Assembly: GCA_034387635.1 (NCBI GenBank)
Contig: JAOANU010000010.1
Coordinates: forward strand, 992,001-1,056,000
Direction of reading: 5' to 3'
Length of the DNA stretch: 64,000 nucleotides
Source: Rhodosporidiobolus odoratus
Taxonomy: Eukaryota > Basidiomycota > Microbotryomycetes > Sporidiobolales > Sporidiobolaceae
The notes beneath the pieces were generated by a model. The model saw only the letters and a list, made by a program, of their open reading frames with translations, did not search any database and was not told the origin of the DNA. A program made the position numbers and the translations under genes. Every line of letters begins with the position of its first letter. The stretch's first letter is position 1. Of this stretch, positions 35,410 through 45,999 are shown in pieces.

Positions 35410-37121
35410 GCGCCCTGCCAGCCCATTCCGTCTTTGTCTCCGCCCTCTCCCTTTCTACTGTGTCTGCCTACCCTTCTTCCCTCTGTGCATATCTTTCATT
35501 TACTTGCCCTCCACCCTCAAGAAAAAAAAGGCTACACCCCCGTTCGCCTTTTCTTCCCTCCCAAGTCTCTATCCTCGCGATATGCTTGCAGTGACTCCGT
35601 TTGCCGGTTACATAGAATTAGCCTGTACATGCCCCTCAAGACACATCCCGCGTAGCTTTGTGCGCCACAAAAGAACCTCTCTTCCCTTCGACCCTTCCCC
35701 CTGCCCCCTTCCTTGATTTCCGTCTTCCCACCCCTCGAGTCGAATTCGAGGCGGCTGAAATTGCATATAGCATCTGTGATCTGTCCTCCGTTTGTCTTCA
35801 TCTTCATATGAGTGCAATACGGAAACAAGGGGAAAGAGTCCATTGCCAAAACACATAGGCACAATAAGAAGGACAGAAAGCTACGATCTATCAGAACATA
35901 AAGAGAGTATGGCTCTACAATCAAGAGGTATCTTGACCACACACTGGTGGTATGCTGCAGCATAGTCTCTGCTTCCCCAGCGAGGTATGGAGGAGGGTGA
36001 GTTCTCCGAGGTATGTCCTTCTTTCTTTGAGGCTCAACCTTGACTTCCTTTGCTGACTTGTGCACTTTCTCCATCTCTCCAACAGGCTCGTGAGGACCTG
36101 GCTGCCCTTTAGAAGGACTACAAAGCAGTATGCGCTGATGCTGTATGTCAGAGTTTTTGCAAAGCTGGCCCTTCTTGAGATTGTGGTGATGACTACAGAC
36201 TTGTTCTCAGATTTTCCGGCGTACCTCGTCTTGCAGAGAGCTGACAATCAAGAAAACGTCTGTGGGACATATCGAGCCAAGCTCCAGAGCAAACCTTTGA
36301 TATTGGGGTACATAGCACGCAACACAGGCAAAAATGGGGCAACAATCCTGACACCGGTGCACTTTTATCAGCGCTGGACAGGAGTAACTTCCTTAGAGCA
36401 ACCACGTAACTCAGTCTGGCACTGCACAGTGTAGCGTGAGGCGGAAGGGACTTTTCAAACTGGTGCAAGGAGACAGCAGGAGAAGAGCTGACACGTTTAT
36501 GCTGACAAGCTACTTGGCTTGTGCCTTTGTGCGCTTACATTGACAAAAATAACGATACGACAGTGAAGCTGTGTAACCTTTGCCTGTCCACTTGGCCTTC
36601 TCAACTCGCTTTTGCCGCAATGCCAAGCTCTTTGCTGGCTGGAACCAACAAGCCAGAGCGATCACTAGCAAGATGTATTGCGGTAGAGACACTTCCCCTG
36701 TGCCAGACGTGTTGATTCTTGGTTGCTCACTATTCCTTGCCCTACTGAGAGCAACATTGCCAGGCTTTTGAACCATCCTCTCTGTGAAAAGCATGCAAAA
36801 GATGTGAAAAAGGTCTGACAAGGAGAAGAGGGAATTGTTTGGATTGGCAGTAAGGCAGGTGCGCAATACTGCCCTCAGTTGCCCACAACGTGAACTTCCC
36901 ACTGCCAGCTCGCTTGGACATCTTCTCAGCAGAACGTTGCTTTCCTTTGTTGCAAATGCAGTCAATTCACAGCTGCCAACAATGGTAGACAGAGCAGGGC
37001 AACTCAGTTGGTCTCTGGGTATTCCTCCCATGTTCCAACACCTGTGCTTTCTCTTGTCACTAATTTGCTGTTCTGGTTTTACGTGCAGGGAAACGGTGCC
37101 TGCAACGCCGGTAGTGATTGG
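34165..37121 (+). repeat. Tandem repeat unit 2
   Basis: Same start and end as unit 1, period 2,957 bp. It differs from unit 1 by scattered single-base changes and single-base indels (for example one C fewer at ttagacttcttcgc near 34511, GGAGGC instead of GGTGGC near 34668, and one extra T near 36974). Confidence 0.95.
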
Positions 37122-38367
37122 TTCTACCAGTACTATGGTAACAACTTTAAGATGTGCGTCAAGGCCCTTTGCATCTATCCTTTTTTGGAGTTTTGGCTGA
37201 CTGCATCTCGTATTCGTCCTTTTGTGATTGCAGCGAGTGCCCTAAGGGTAGTGGTGACGAGATGAACCTCGGTGCGTCTTCTTTTTCTTCCCAGGTCGTT
37301 GGTGCTGGGCAGTGTGTCTGGGCTTTGACAGCTCGGCCAGGATTTGGGTCCGCTGACATCGCTCCCTGCTACTCCCCCTTACAGCCCAAGTCGCCGAGGA
37401 AATCCAGCACCGTGTTAGCAACCTCTTTGCCCGTGACCACGAGGTGCGTTCCCATTCAGCTTTTTAGACTTCCTTCGCTCTTGTTGTAGCTTTGGTTGTA
37501 GTCTTTGACTGTTGAGGCTCCGAGTCGTGCTGACCCCGCTGTCCCATCTACCCCGCTGCCTCCGCACTTTCCCTTGCCACCGCCTCTTCCCCTTTCCCTC
37601 CCGCAGGGCAACCGCGCCTGCAACGGTGGCAGTGAGGTCCTCAACAAGGACCCTCACTTCCGGGACTATGTCCCAATGCATGAATTCTTTCATGCGGACA
37701 GCGGGAAGGGACTTGGTGCATCGCACCAAACAGGATGGACTGGGTGCGCCTCTTTCCTCCTTTTCTTCCTTCTTTGCAGACTTTGCTCACTTCCTTCTTC
37801 TTTTCCTTCATACCCATGCAGGCTGGTCGGTTTCATGATTTGGGCGAGTCTTAGTCCTTTTCCTACCACTCTCTTTCTTCCCCTTGCCTTTTACATCCTT
37901 CCCCTGTTCAACCCTTTGCACTTTTATTCTCCCAGTGAGAATGCCACTATCGCCTCTTGGAGGTTCTGGCATGTTGTCAAGCCTCCAATCAACCAGCAGA
38001 GCCTCTCTCTCATTGCTGCCACTGACCCTGCCTTGTGTGTCTACCTGCAGTCCGTCGGTTCGACCGCCCGCCTCCCTCGCACGCCCAGGACCCCGAGGAG
38101 CGTCGCCGAGACGTACTTCTTCGATGTGCCGGCGACCCCTGGCGTCAGCGACGTCGAGACAACCTGGGAGAGCCAGAGTGCCGGAGAGCTCTCGCCCGAC
38201 GAGTGCGTCTTGTTCTTTTCTTCCTCCCTTTCCCGCTGCCTTTCATCTCAGTGGGCCCTGGGCGGCATGCGAGACATCCTCTCTGCCTCTGCTACCTAGC
38301 TTTGCCCAGTCTTTCACCACCTGCCCTGGACTGGACAGAACTAACGGCTTGTCCCTGCAGGCTCTGA
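37091..38367 (+). pseudogene. Third copy of GH63 3' exons (no 5' part)
   Basis: Same content as the second copy: junction exon, copies of exons 12-14, the open segment, and the terminal exon with TGA at 38365-38367. Coding positions carry at least one replacement (Ile to Ser) and several silent changes, consistent with relaxed constraint. No independent promoter or start is seen. Confidence 0.8.
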
Positions 38368-40061
38368 GCGCCCTGCCAGCCCATTCCGTCTTTGTCTCCA
38401 CCCTCTCCCTTTCTACTGTGTCTGCCTACCCTTCTTCCCTCTGTGCATATCTTTCATTTACTTGCCCTCCACCCTCAAGAAAAAAAAGGCTACACCCCCG
38501 TTCGCCTTTTCTTCCCTCCCAAGTCTCTATCCTCGCGATATGCTTGCAGTGACTCCGTTCGCCGGTTACATAGAATTAGCCTGTACATGCCCCTCAACAC
38601 ACATCCCGTGTAGCTTTGTGCGCCACAAAAGAACCTCTCTTTCCTTCGACCCTTCCCCCTGCCCCCTTCCTTCATTTCCGTCTTCCCACCCCTCGAGTCG
38701 AATTCGAGGCGGCTGAAATTGCATATAGCTTCTGTGATCTGTCCTCCGTTTGTCTTCATCTTCATATGAGTGCAATACGGAAACAAGGGGAAAGAGTCCA
38801 TTGCCAAAACACATAGGCACAATAAGAAGGACAGAAAGCTACGATCTATCAGAACATAAAGAGAGTATGGCTCTACAATCAAGAGGTATCTTGACCACAC
38901 ACTGGTGGTATGCTGCAGCATAGTCTCTGCTTCCCCAGCGAGGTATGGAGGAGGGTGAGTTCTCCGAGGTATGTCCTTCTTTCTTTGAGGCTCAACCTTG
39001 ACTTCCTTTGCTGACTTGTGCACTTTCTCCATCTCTCCAACAGGCTCGTGAGGACCTGGCTGCCCTTTAGAAGGACTACAAAGCAGTATGCGCTGATGCT
39101 GTATGTCAGAGTTTTTGCAAAGCTGGCCCTTCTTGAGATTGTGGTGATGACTACAGACTTGTTCTCAGATTTTCCGGCGTACCTCGTCTTGCAGAGAGCT
39201 GACAATCAAGAAAACGTCTGTAGGACATATCGAGCCAAGATCCAGAGCAAACCTTTGATATTGGGGTACATAGCACGCAACACAGGCAAAAATGGGGCAA
39301 CGATCCTGACACCGGTGCACTTTTATCAGCGCTGGACAGGAGTAACTTCCTTAGAGCAACCACGTAACTCAGTCTGGCACTGCACAGTGTAGCGTGAGGC
39401 GGAAGGGACTTTTCAAACTGGTGCAAGGAGACAGCAGGAGAAGAGCTGACACGTTTATGCTGACAAGCTACTTGGCTTGTGCCTTTGTGCGCTTACATTG
39501 ACAAAAATAACGATACGACAGTGAAGCTGTGTAACCTTTGCCTGTCCACTTGGCCTTCTCAACTCGCTTTTGCCGCAATGCCAAGCTCTTTGCTGGCTGG
39601 AACCAACAAGCCAGAGCGATCACTAGCAAGATGTATTGCGGTAGAGACACTTCCCCTGTGCCAGACGTGTTGATTCTTGGTTGCTCACTATTCCTTGCCC
39701 TACTGAGAGCAACATTGCCAGGCTTTTGAACCATCCTCTCTGTGAAAAGCATGCAAAAGATGTGAAAAAGGTCTGACAAGGAGAAGAGGGAATTGTTTGG
39801 ATTGGCAGTAAGGCAGGTGCGCAATACTGCCCTCAGTTGCCCACAACGTGAACTTCCCACTGCCAGCTCGCTTGGACATCTTCTCAGCAGAACGTTGCTT
39901 TCCTTTGTTGCAAATGCAGTCAATTCACAGCTGCCAACAATGGTAGACAGAGCAGGGCAACTCAGTTGGTCTCTGGGTATTCCTCCCATGTTCCAATACC
40001 TGTGCTTTCTCTTGTCACTAACTCGCTGTTCTGGTTTTACGTGCAGGGAAACGGCGCCTGC
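37122..40061 (+). repeat. Tandem repeat unit 3, truncated by an insertion
   Basis: About 2,940 bp matching units 1 and 2 until ..ggcgcctgc, where foreign sequence begins at 40062. It is the most divergent of the three, with a cluster of changes near 38560-38740 and 39224-39302 and a T-to-G change at about 37417 that turns the Ile of the exon 13 copy (RVINLFARD) into Ser. Confidence 0.93.
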
Positions 40062-40316
40062 TAAATGTGCTTCTCCCTCGAGAGAAGCGTCTGGAGAACA
40101 GAAGAGAGCGATAAGCCTTGGTTACAGTATAGAGAGAAGATCTACGGAAACTAAACAGACCTGGAGAGCAGAAGAGAGCGACAAGCCTTGGAGGGAACAG
40201 GCTTACTCTGCTTCCGCTCACCACACCAAGTTCCGCCTTCTCGACCTCCCCTCAACTACTTCTTCTCTTTGACTCCGCCGCAATACTCAACTCCCCTCCT
40301 GCTCCCTAAACTAACA
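40062..40316. mobile_element. ~255-bp insertion flanked by a 5-bp direct repeat
   Basis: The sequence between cctgc (40057-40061) and cctgc (40317-40321) is absent at the equivalent place in units 1 and 2, where gcctgcaacgcc is continuous. The flanking pentamer looks like a target-site duplication. Inside are two imperfect direct repeats of about 31 bp (ctggagaacagaagagagcg and ctggagagcagaagagagcg with their continuations, near 40090 and 40162). No coding capacity and no clear terminal inverted repeats, so if it is mobile it is non-autonomous. Class unknown. Confidence 0.5.
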
Positions 40317-40657
40317 CCTGCAACGCCGGTAGTGAGCTCCTCAACAAGGACCCTTGCTCCCAGGACTATGTGCCGATGCACCGAGTCCCTTCCGCGCGGA
40401 CACCCTTCAGAGGTTCTACCAGTACTATGGTAACAACTTTAAGATGTGCGTCAAAGCCCTTTGCATCTATCCTTCTTTGGAGTTTTGGCTGACTGCATCT
40501 CGTATTCGTCCTTTTGCAATTGCAGCGAGTGCCCTAAGGGTAGTGGTGATGAGATGAACCTCGGTACGTCTTCTTGTTCTTCCCAGGTCGTTGGTGCTGG
40601 GCAGCGTGTCTGGGCTTTGACAGCTCGGCCAGGATTTGGGTCCGCTGACATCGCTCA
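40317..40657 (+). pseudogene. Older chimeric fragment of GH63 exons
   Basis: Begins with a diverged copy of the exon 14 start (CNAGSELLNKDP then DYVPMH) and switches at about 40402 to the end of exon 11 (cttcagaggttctacc). It runs through copies of the following intron, exon 12 and the next intron, and loses similarity at gacatcgctc (40657). It differs from units 1-3 at more positions than they differ from each other, so it predates the tandem array. Confidence 0.75.
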
Positions 40658-40950
40658 ACATAGTCTAACAGCAACAACTGCTGAGCCTGACGCGTCAATG
40701 GTCTCTGCCATTGCAGGTCGGATGAGGTGGAACTGTACGAGGAGGACCAGTTTGAAGAGCGGCGGGCAAGGCTACGTGTCCGTGGAGGCTGTTAGGTAGA
40801 CTAACGTGGTTAGGTTGTGGTCTGTAAGGCTCCGCAATCAGATTCAGCAGTGTGTGAAGTGCGTATTCGACCGCTTCCCGCTTTGTCTTCTCCTCCTCAC
40901 TCCACGGCTGTTTCATTGCCCAGCACACTGGCGTGACCACCCAAAGCAAC
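40658..40950. other. Unique spacer between GH63 fragment and F-box relic
   Basis: About 290 bp with no similarity seen to the flanking repeats and no convincing frame. Confidence 0.4.
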
Positions 40951-41640
40951 ATGCAAAGTGCTACCGCAGTCACACCCAGCCATCCCGATGCTCCGCCGAG
41001 CGTGCCCATTGCCCTCTGTCTCCCCCTTGGAACCTCGGCTCGACATCCTCTCCTACCTCAAGTATACCCAGTTGCACAAAGCAAGGAGAATCTGCAAGCA
41101 GATGGATGAGATGACGAAGGTGCGCCGACTCCGGAAGGCTTGAATCGGATTCACTGATCTTTTTTCTGGCGCCTCCCCTCACAGCATTGCTCTCTTGACA
41201 TCGCCCTCTTCCATCCTCGCGACCCTGATGCACCGTCTCCTCTCCCTGGTTCTGCTCTAGCACGTGCTCTCAAGAAGCCCTGATCCACCCTTTCATCCTC
41301 GCGCTGACCAAGGGGGCGAAAGCCAAGTTATACGACACACGCCCCTGCGGCATTGGGATCAACCCTATTTCTGCCTCACTGCCTGTCCTTGACGAGCTCA
41401 CTCTCTCCCCTTGCCCAGTCTATGGCACGCATTGTCTGGTCTGACGTCCCGCTCCCATGTGGGACGGCAAGTCGAGCTTGCTGGTATCTCGTCCCAAAGA
41501 AGCAGGCGAAGGAGCAGCTAGAGTGCGTGACACTGTCAGGGTGTTCCTCAATGATTACGTTGGCAGCTACATGAACAAATCAGGATATTGGACAGTCAAC
41601 GCGGGAGAAAAGATGCTGTTGGTCGTGCAGACCTGAAACC
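40951..41640 (+). pseudogene. Decayed F-box gene, paralogous to the one at 22.8 kb
   Basis: ATG 40951 opens a short frame (MQSATAVTPSHPDAPPSVPI) that parallels the N-terminus at 22811. One extra base in ctcccccttggaacctcggc (against ctcccgctcagagtctggc) shifts the frame just before the F-box. The adjacent frame then reads LDILSYLKYTQLHKARRICK and QMDEMTK. The intron after it (gtgcgcc..cctcacag) is in the same place as in the paralogue and is followed by CSLDIALFHPRDPD. Further on, further stops interrupt the reading (for example the TGA after PCPVYGTHCLV near 41443). Clearly a relic; the 3' limit is approximate. Confidence 0.65.
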
Positions 41641-41812
41641 AATTCCTGACAAAGGGCGGGAGGCCGATTGCAAAGGAGACGCTTTGACTTCCTCTCGGTG
41701 CACTGTGAAAAAATGGAGCATAGGCCGAGTGATGGTGCACATGTACGGTGCACAATAGTTCTGGCGCGTCTGGGTCGCATAACAAGCTAGCTACCTTTGT
41801 TGCCAGTAAGTT

Positions 41813-42309
41813 TGTTGGTTGCGAGAGTAGTTCAGGGTGGGCGGAAGACTTGAGGAGGAGTTGATGTTTGGTTTGGGAAGGTTAAAGTTGGAGGGACGAA
41901 GCTTTCTTCCCTCTTTCCTGCTTCGCTCCACTTCGGTTCTCGTTCTGCTTCACTTTTTTGGTTAGTCTCTACCTTTCCCAAGTGGTTCCTATCCCTCCTT
42001 TGTTGATACTACCTTTGTGCCTGGGAGAATTGTGAGACAGTCCGTCGTGCTACTTAAACTTCCCTATATAACCTCGTCTTCCTTTCTTTCCTTTCTCTTC
42101 TTCACCGTTCACACTTTGTTCTCTCTCGCCTCCAGGTAAGTAGTCCTTCTTTAGTTAACTGCTATACCAACCACACCGTTCACACTTTGTTCTCTCTCGC
42201 CTCTAGCGAGGCTTCATATCACTACAAAGTTGTACCTTCCAGTTTGTGGTCAGAGCCGCCCGGTAATCCCAGCCCTGTCGGCTAGCGGTCTCCTCTATTT
42301 ATAGCCACA
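41813..42309. mobile_element. Candidate solo LTR (497 bp)
   Basis: Begins TGTTGG and ends CCACA, flanked by agtt on both sides (41809-41812 and 42310-42313), like a short target-site duplication. It contains a TATA box (ctatataacc, 42065-42070) and, 35 bp later, a ~30-bp sequence caccgttcacactttgttct.. present twice (about 42104 and 42173). The copies are separated by gtaagt and followed by ctctag, so a small leader intron is possible. No second LTR, primer site plus gag/pol, or coding region is found nearby. It may alternatively be an orphan promoter with a 5' UTR intron. Confidence 0.4.
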
Positions 42310-42495
42310 AGTTGCAGCGGGATTGAGCAGAAATCTCTCTACGAGAATTGCGATGAAAAGCATAATACATTTTGGCTGCAAAGTATCCCTAACAGAGCAA
42401 GGAAAAGAAAGGAAAAAGAAAGGAGCTGCGCATCTACACTATCCCTCACAACCTCTACCCCAATCGACCACCCCATCTCACCGCAGAAAGGACAC

Positions 42496-44351
42496 TCACT
42501 TCCTGCCCGACCTCCTCCTCCTCGCCTCCGCAACCCTCCTCTGCCTCTCCTGCTCTTGCCTACTCAACGGCTGCGCCTCAATCACCCCCTTCCCACCAGC
42601 CGTAGCTTGACCCGACGCCAACAATTCCTGCGCAGCCGTCGAAAGTCCCTCCAACTGCCTCCTCATGGGTTTCCTCCCCCCCGCCCCAGGTACCGCCGGG
42701 GTAAACACTTTAGCCTCAACCGGACCTTCCTTGAACCTATTCAACATCTCCCTCTCTTTCTCACTCTTCTCGGTCTGTTCGTCCCATTTCTCCCTGGCTC
42801 CAACTTGCATGTTCTTGAACGCTTCAGAGAAGGACGGTTCGGGGATGTAGTTTGCGTCTCCTGGTTGGGGTTTGGGAGGGGGGGTGGGGATGTTGAGGAG
42901 GGAGCGGACGAAGGGGGTTTTGAGAAGTTGGGATTGGAGGAGGGAGAGGGTGTTGTTGGTGGTCCAGTAGAGGAGGAGGGCCTGCAGGTGATCGCATCGA
43001 GGGTGGAGGGAGGGGGTTCAGTCAGTGGACCCGTGAGAAGAACAGGAGGAAAGGGACTTACGGCGGGGAAGTAGGCGATGAAGGGGAGCGCGCAGACGAG
43101 GATCACGCGGAAGATCGCCTTCATGTTCTTGGTCGTCGAAGTCTGAACCTGCGTCGAGGTGTCGACGCCGAGCTGCGGAGGGAGTACGGGATTGCCGCAT
43201 TAGCGCTGAACCGCACAGGGGGGAACAAGGCTGGTGCAGGAATACGCAATGCGCGGCAGGGATGCATGAGGTTGAAGCTCACCTCAAGTGTAGCCAAAGT
43301 CAACGCGGTACTGGTAACGGGCAAGATCCAGTACGGGTCCTTGGCCGTCAAGTCGGTCACCCACCCAAAGCCCTCCGTCGCCATGCTAGGCAATCCGGCA
43401 CCTGCCAACCCCTTGAGCGCAAAGAACATGCACGTAAAGACGGCGGCCTGAGCGATCGGGAACACGAGGTTCTTGATTGGGTTGACATTGTGCTTTTGCA
43501 TCAACTGTTGAGTCTCGATTTGCGCAGCTTGCATCGCGGCAAAGTCTCCTCGGGCCTTGGCGTCCTTTAGTTTGTTCATGCCCTTGAGCATCTCGGGCTG
43601 GATGATGGCCAATCGAGCTGCGTTGGATTGAGCGCGAGCTTGGAAGGGGAAGAGGAAGAATCGGAGGAAGAGGGTCACGATGGGGATGGTGACGGCCCAG
43701 GTGAGACCGTGTCCGAGGAAAGGGAAGGACTCGTGCAGGTGAAGAAAGAGGGATTGGAGGCGCATGATGGGATGAGGGCCCCACGCGCCAGAGAGGGAGG
43801 TAAGGTCGAGGGTTCCGGTGAAGATGCCGTCGTAGAAGTTGCCTTCGAGCGCGGGGGCTACGGCTTCGGCGGTAGGTGCTGAGGGGGTAGTAGGAGTTGA
43901 GAGGTCGACGGGTGCGGTAGAAACGATGGGAGGTTCGGGTGAAGGTGCAGGGGCGGCGGCGACGGTTTCTTGCACAGACGAAGAGAACGAGGCGGCCTTG
44001 TCTTCGACGACTTCCTTTGCCTCGACTGCCTTGGCCTTTAATTCATCCTTCTTGTCATTCCCCCAGCTGAGCCATCCTGATGCAGGTGTCGTGGAAGCGA
44101 ACGTTCGTCGAGAGTTGAGGAGAGATGGAACGAGAAGGCGAGGTTGGCGGGCGAAGGGTGCCGCGGCGGCGAGGAAGGGAGAGGAAGTCGAGCAGGATGC
44201 AAGGTGTGGTCGCGCGGTCCTGCATGCGGGTTCGAAGGGGATTGAAGGTGAATGAGCGATGGGGCAAGAAAGTCGGGAAGAGCAACGAGAGAATGGCAAC
44301 GTACGCTTTCAAGGCTTGCCTGAGCGCCCGTACGGGTGCTTGTGAGGCCAT
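42496..44351 (-). CDS. OXA1: Mitochondrial inner-membrane insertase Oxa1 (YidC/Oxa1/Alb3 family)
   Basis: Inserts mitochondrially made and some imported proteins into the inner membrane (family role). Four exons on the minus strand close in phase: 44305-44351, 43283-44219, 43062-43172, 42496-42981; 526 residues. The N-terminus MASQAPVRALRQALKA plus an Arg/Ser/Ala-rich continuation is a presequence ending near NSRRTFAST. The conserved core starts with PHPIMRLQSLFLHLHES, then a membrane segment LTWAVTIPIVTLFLRFFLF, FQARAQSNAARLAIIQPEM, the helical loop MNKLKDAKARGDFAAMQ, NPIKNLVFPIAQAAVFTCMF, later GWVTDLTAKDPYWILPV, and finally ALLLYWTTNNTLSLLQSQLL. The ~110-residue basic C-terminal tail (ends EARRRRSGRK) fits ribosome binding. 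Head to head with ARPC5. Confidence 0.93.
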
Positions 44352-44813
44352 GATTGGCGCTCTCACTATCAACCAGGGCAAGCAAGCGAGACGAGGGCAC
44401 TTGTGAGCGAAAGTCGGCGGAAGAGAGAAAGAGGACAAGTCTCACGATTTCAAACATCATTTGTACAGGACGACAAAGGGGCGCATAGGCCTAAAGCTAG
44501 ACTAGAACCGGGTGCCTGTGTATCTGAACCACTTTTTAGGCTGACTTGACGATGCTGTCCTCCTCCTTTTGGGCCTCTTGTTGTTGTTCAACTTCGCTCG
44601 TCTCGTCGTGGATCAAGCACCCCAGATCACCTTCGAGATAGTACCGGTGCACTGTAACTACTCGACCTCGACTCGCTCGGCCTAGGCACCAGCTCATCGT
44701 CATCACCCCCACCGGCTCATCAGTAACTCTCCCCTGGTCGCCCTACCCCAGCCTAACGAGGACACAGACACACGCCCACCGCAGAAAAACAGCCAGACAA
44801 CCTAGAGCCGATC
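44352..44813. promoter_or_regulatory. Divergent promoter between OXA1 and ARPC5
   Basis: 462 bp between opposed ATGs with no coding frame of interest. No TATA or other element that I would call with confidence. Confidence 0.4.
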
Positions 44814-45795
44814 ATGTCAGCATCTACAGCAGCCGTCGGTGGAAACTTTAGGAGGATCGATATTGACCAGTACGATGAAGACCGCATCCTCCCCTCGTCG
44901 CTGTATAAGCCAGACCCGCGTGCTCCTTCTCAAGTCCTGTCCGACGCCCAAGCGAAGGACAAGTCGGTACGAGGAATGGTGCAGAGAGGAGATGCTGCCG
45001 GCGCGTTGAAGGAGGTATTGAGGGAGGGAGAATGGCCGTATGGCGAGGATGAGGTGCACGAGGTCAAGCAGGCAAAGGTAAACGCTTCCCGCTTTTCGCA
45101 ACTCGCTCGAGAACGAGACTAGACAGAAGAAGCGGGCGTTCCTGCACTGACTTTTCTCCCTTTCCGTCCTGCTTCCTTTCTCGCACACCAATACACAGGC
45201 CGTCGCACTCGCCACCGTCCTCTCGATCCTCAACTCCACCCGCTCAACTGATATCCCCGCACTGGTTGCCGCGCTAGACCCTACTGAACAGGTGATCCCT
45301 TCTTTCCTCTTTCCTCCATCCTGCTTCCCCGCTTCTTCCTTTTCGTCTTCATCCAAAACGACACTTTTTGGGCTGAGCTGTTGTCAATTGCCATGCACGC
45401 CCCTCATAGGTCACCCTCATGAAGTATCTCTACAAAGCAATGGAATCTCTCGGAAACGACCCGAATACTCAGGCGAGCGGAAATGTCGTATTGGGGTGGC
45501 ATGAGAAGGTGCGCAGTCCTTTCCCATACAGAGGTACACCTCCGTCTCTGGTCCCTCACTATTTCCGCCCGTGTGTGAGGCTCGCAGCTGCATTTGTGTA
45601 GCACGCTAGGAAGAAAGTGCTGACACCTTTCCTTTTCATATTCCTCGAATCCGACTCCTCCCTCCATTCCTCCCCTCGCTTCATACCGCCTCCGCGTTGT
45701 CGTCTCTACGGGATGCCTTCGCCTACTGACAGCTTGTCGAGATTGCCGGAATTGCATGCATCGTCAAGGTCCTGAGCGATCGGAGGCGGGTTTGA
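44814..45795 (+). CDS. ARPC5: Arp2/3 complex subunit 5 (p16-Arc)
   Basis: Smallest subunit of the actin-nucleating Arp2/3 complex, needed for branched actin at endocytic patches. Four exons in phase: 44814-45077, 45199-45291, 45410-45508, 45733-45795; 172 residues, a normal family length. Landmarks: FRRIDIDQYDEDRI at the start, a linker, AVALATVLSILNSTRSTDIP, then LDPTEQVTLMKYLYKAMESL, VLGWHEKLVEIAGIACIV and the ending KVLSDRRRV, which aligns with the conserved end of animal ARPC5. Convergent with the Sec14-like gene 204 bp away. Confidence 0.93.
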
Positions 45796-45999
45796 ACAGA
45801 CGTAGGTGCAAGAGGAGAGCTGAGCAATACAGACGATGTACACACTTACATACGCAGGTTACAGGAGAGGAGGCTGCCTTTCCCCATCTCCCCGCTTTCC
45901 CTAAGGGCTTTCGCCTGGCGACCGGCGAGCTACTTTCGCTCCTTGCTAGCACAGTCAGACACAACAATATGCAAGAAATCTAAGCAATCTCTACAGGTC

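Noticed and set aside
31591..38299. Three identical-looking 264-codon frames (31591, 34547, 37505) as independent genes
   Set aside because: They are the GH63 3' exons read together with introns in the three repeat units. Splice sites, phase and family similarity show they are parts of one gene copied without its 5' half.
31208..40061. Assembly artefact as the explanation of the array
   Set aside because: Units differ by scattered substitutions and indels, and the third is broken by an insertion. Not excluded without long reads, but not the favoured view.
42240..42310. tRNA-like or primer-binding-site sequence (tggtcagagccgccc)
   Set aside because: It does not fold as a tRNA, and the match to a retroelement primer site is too short to call.
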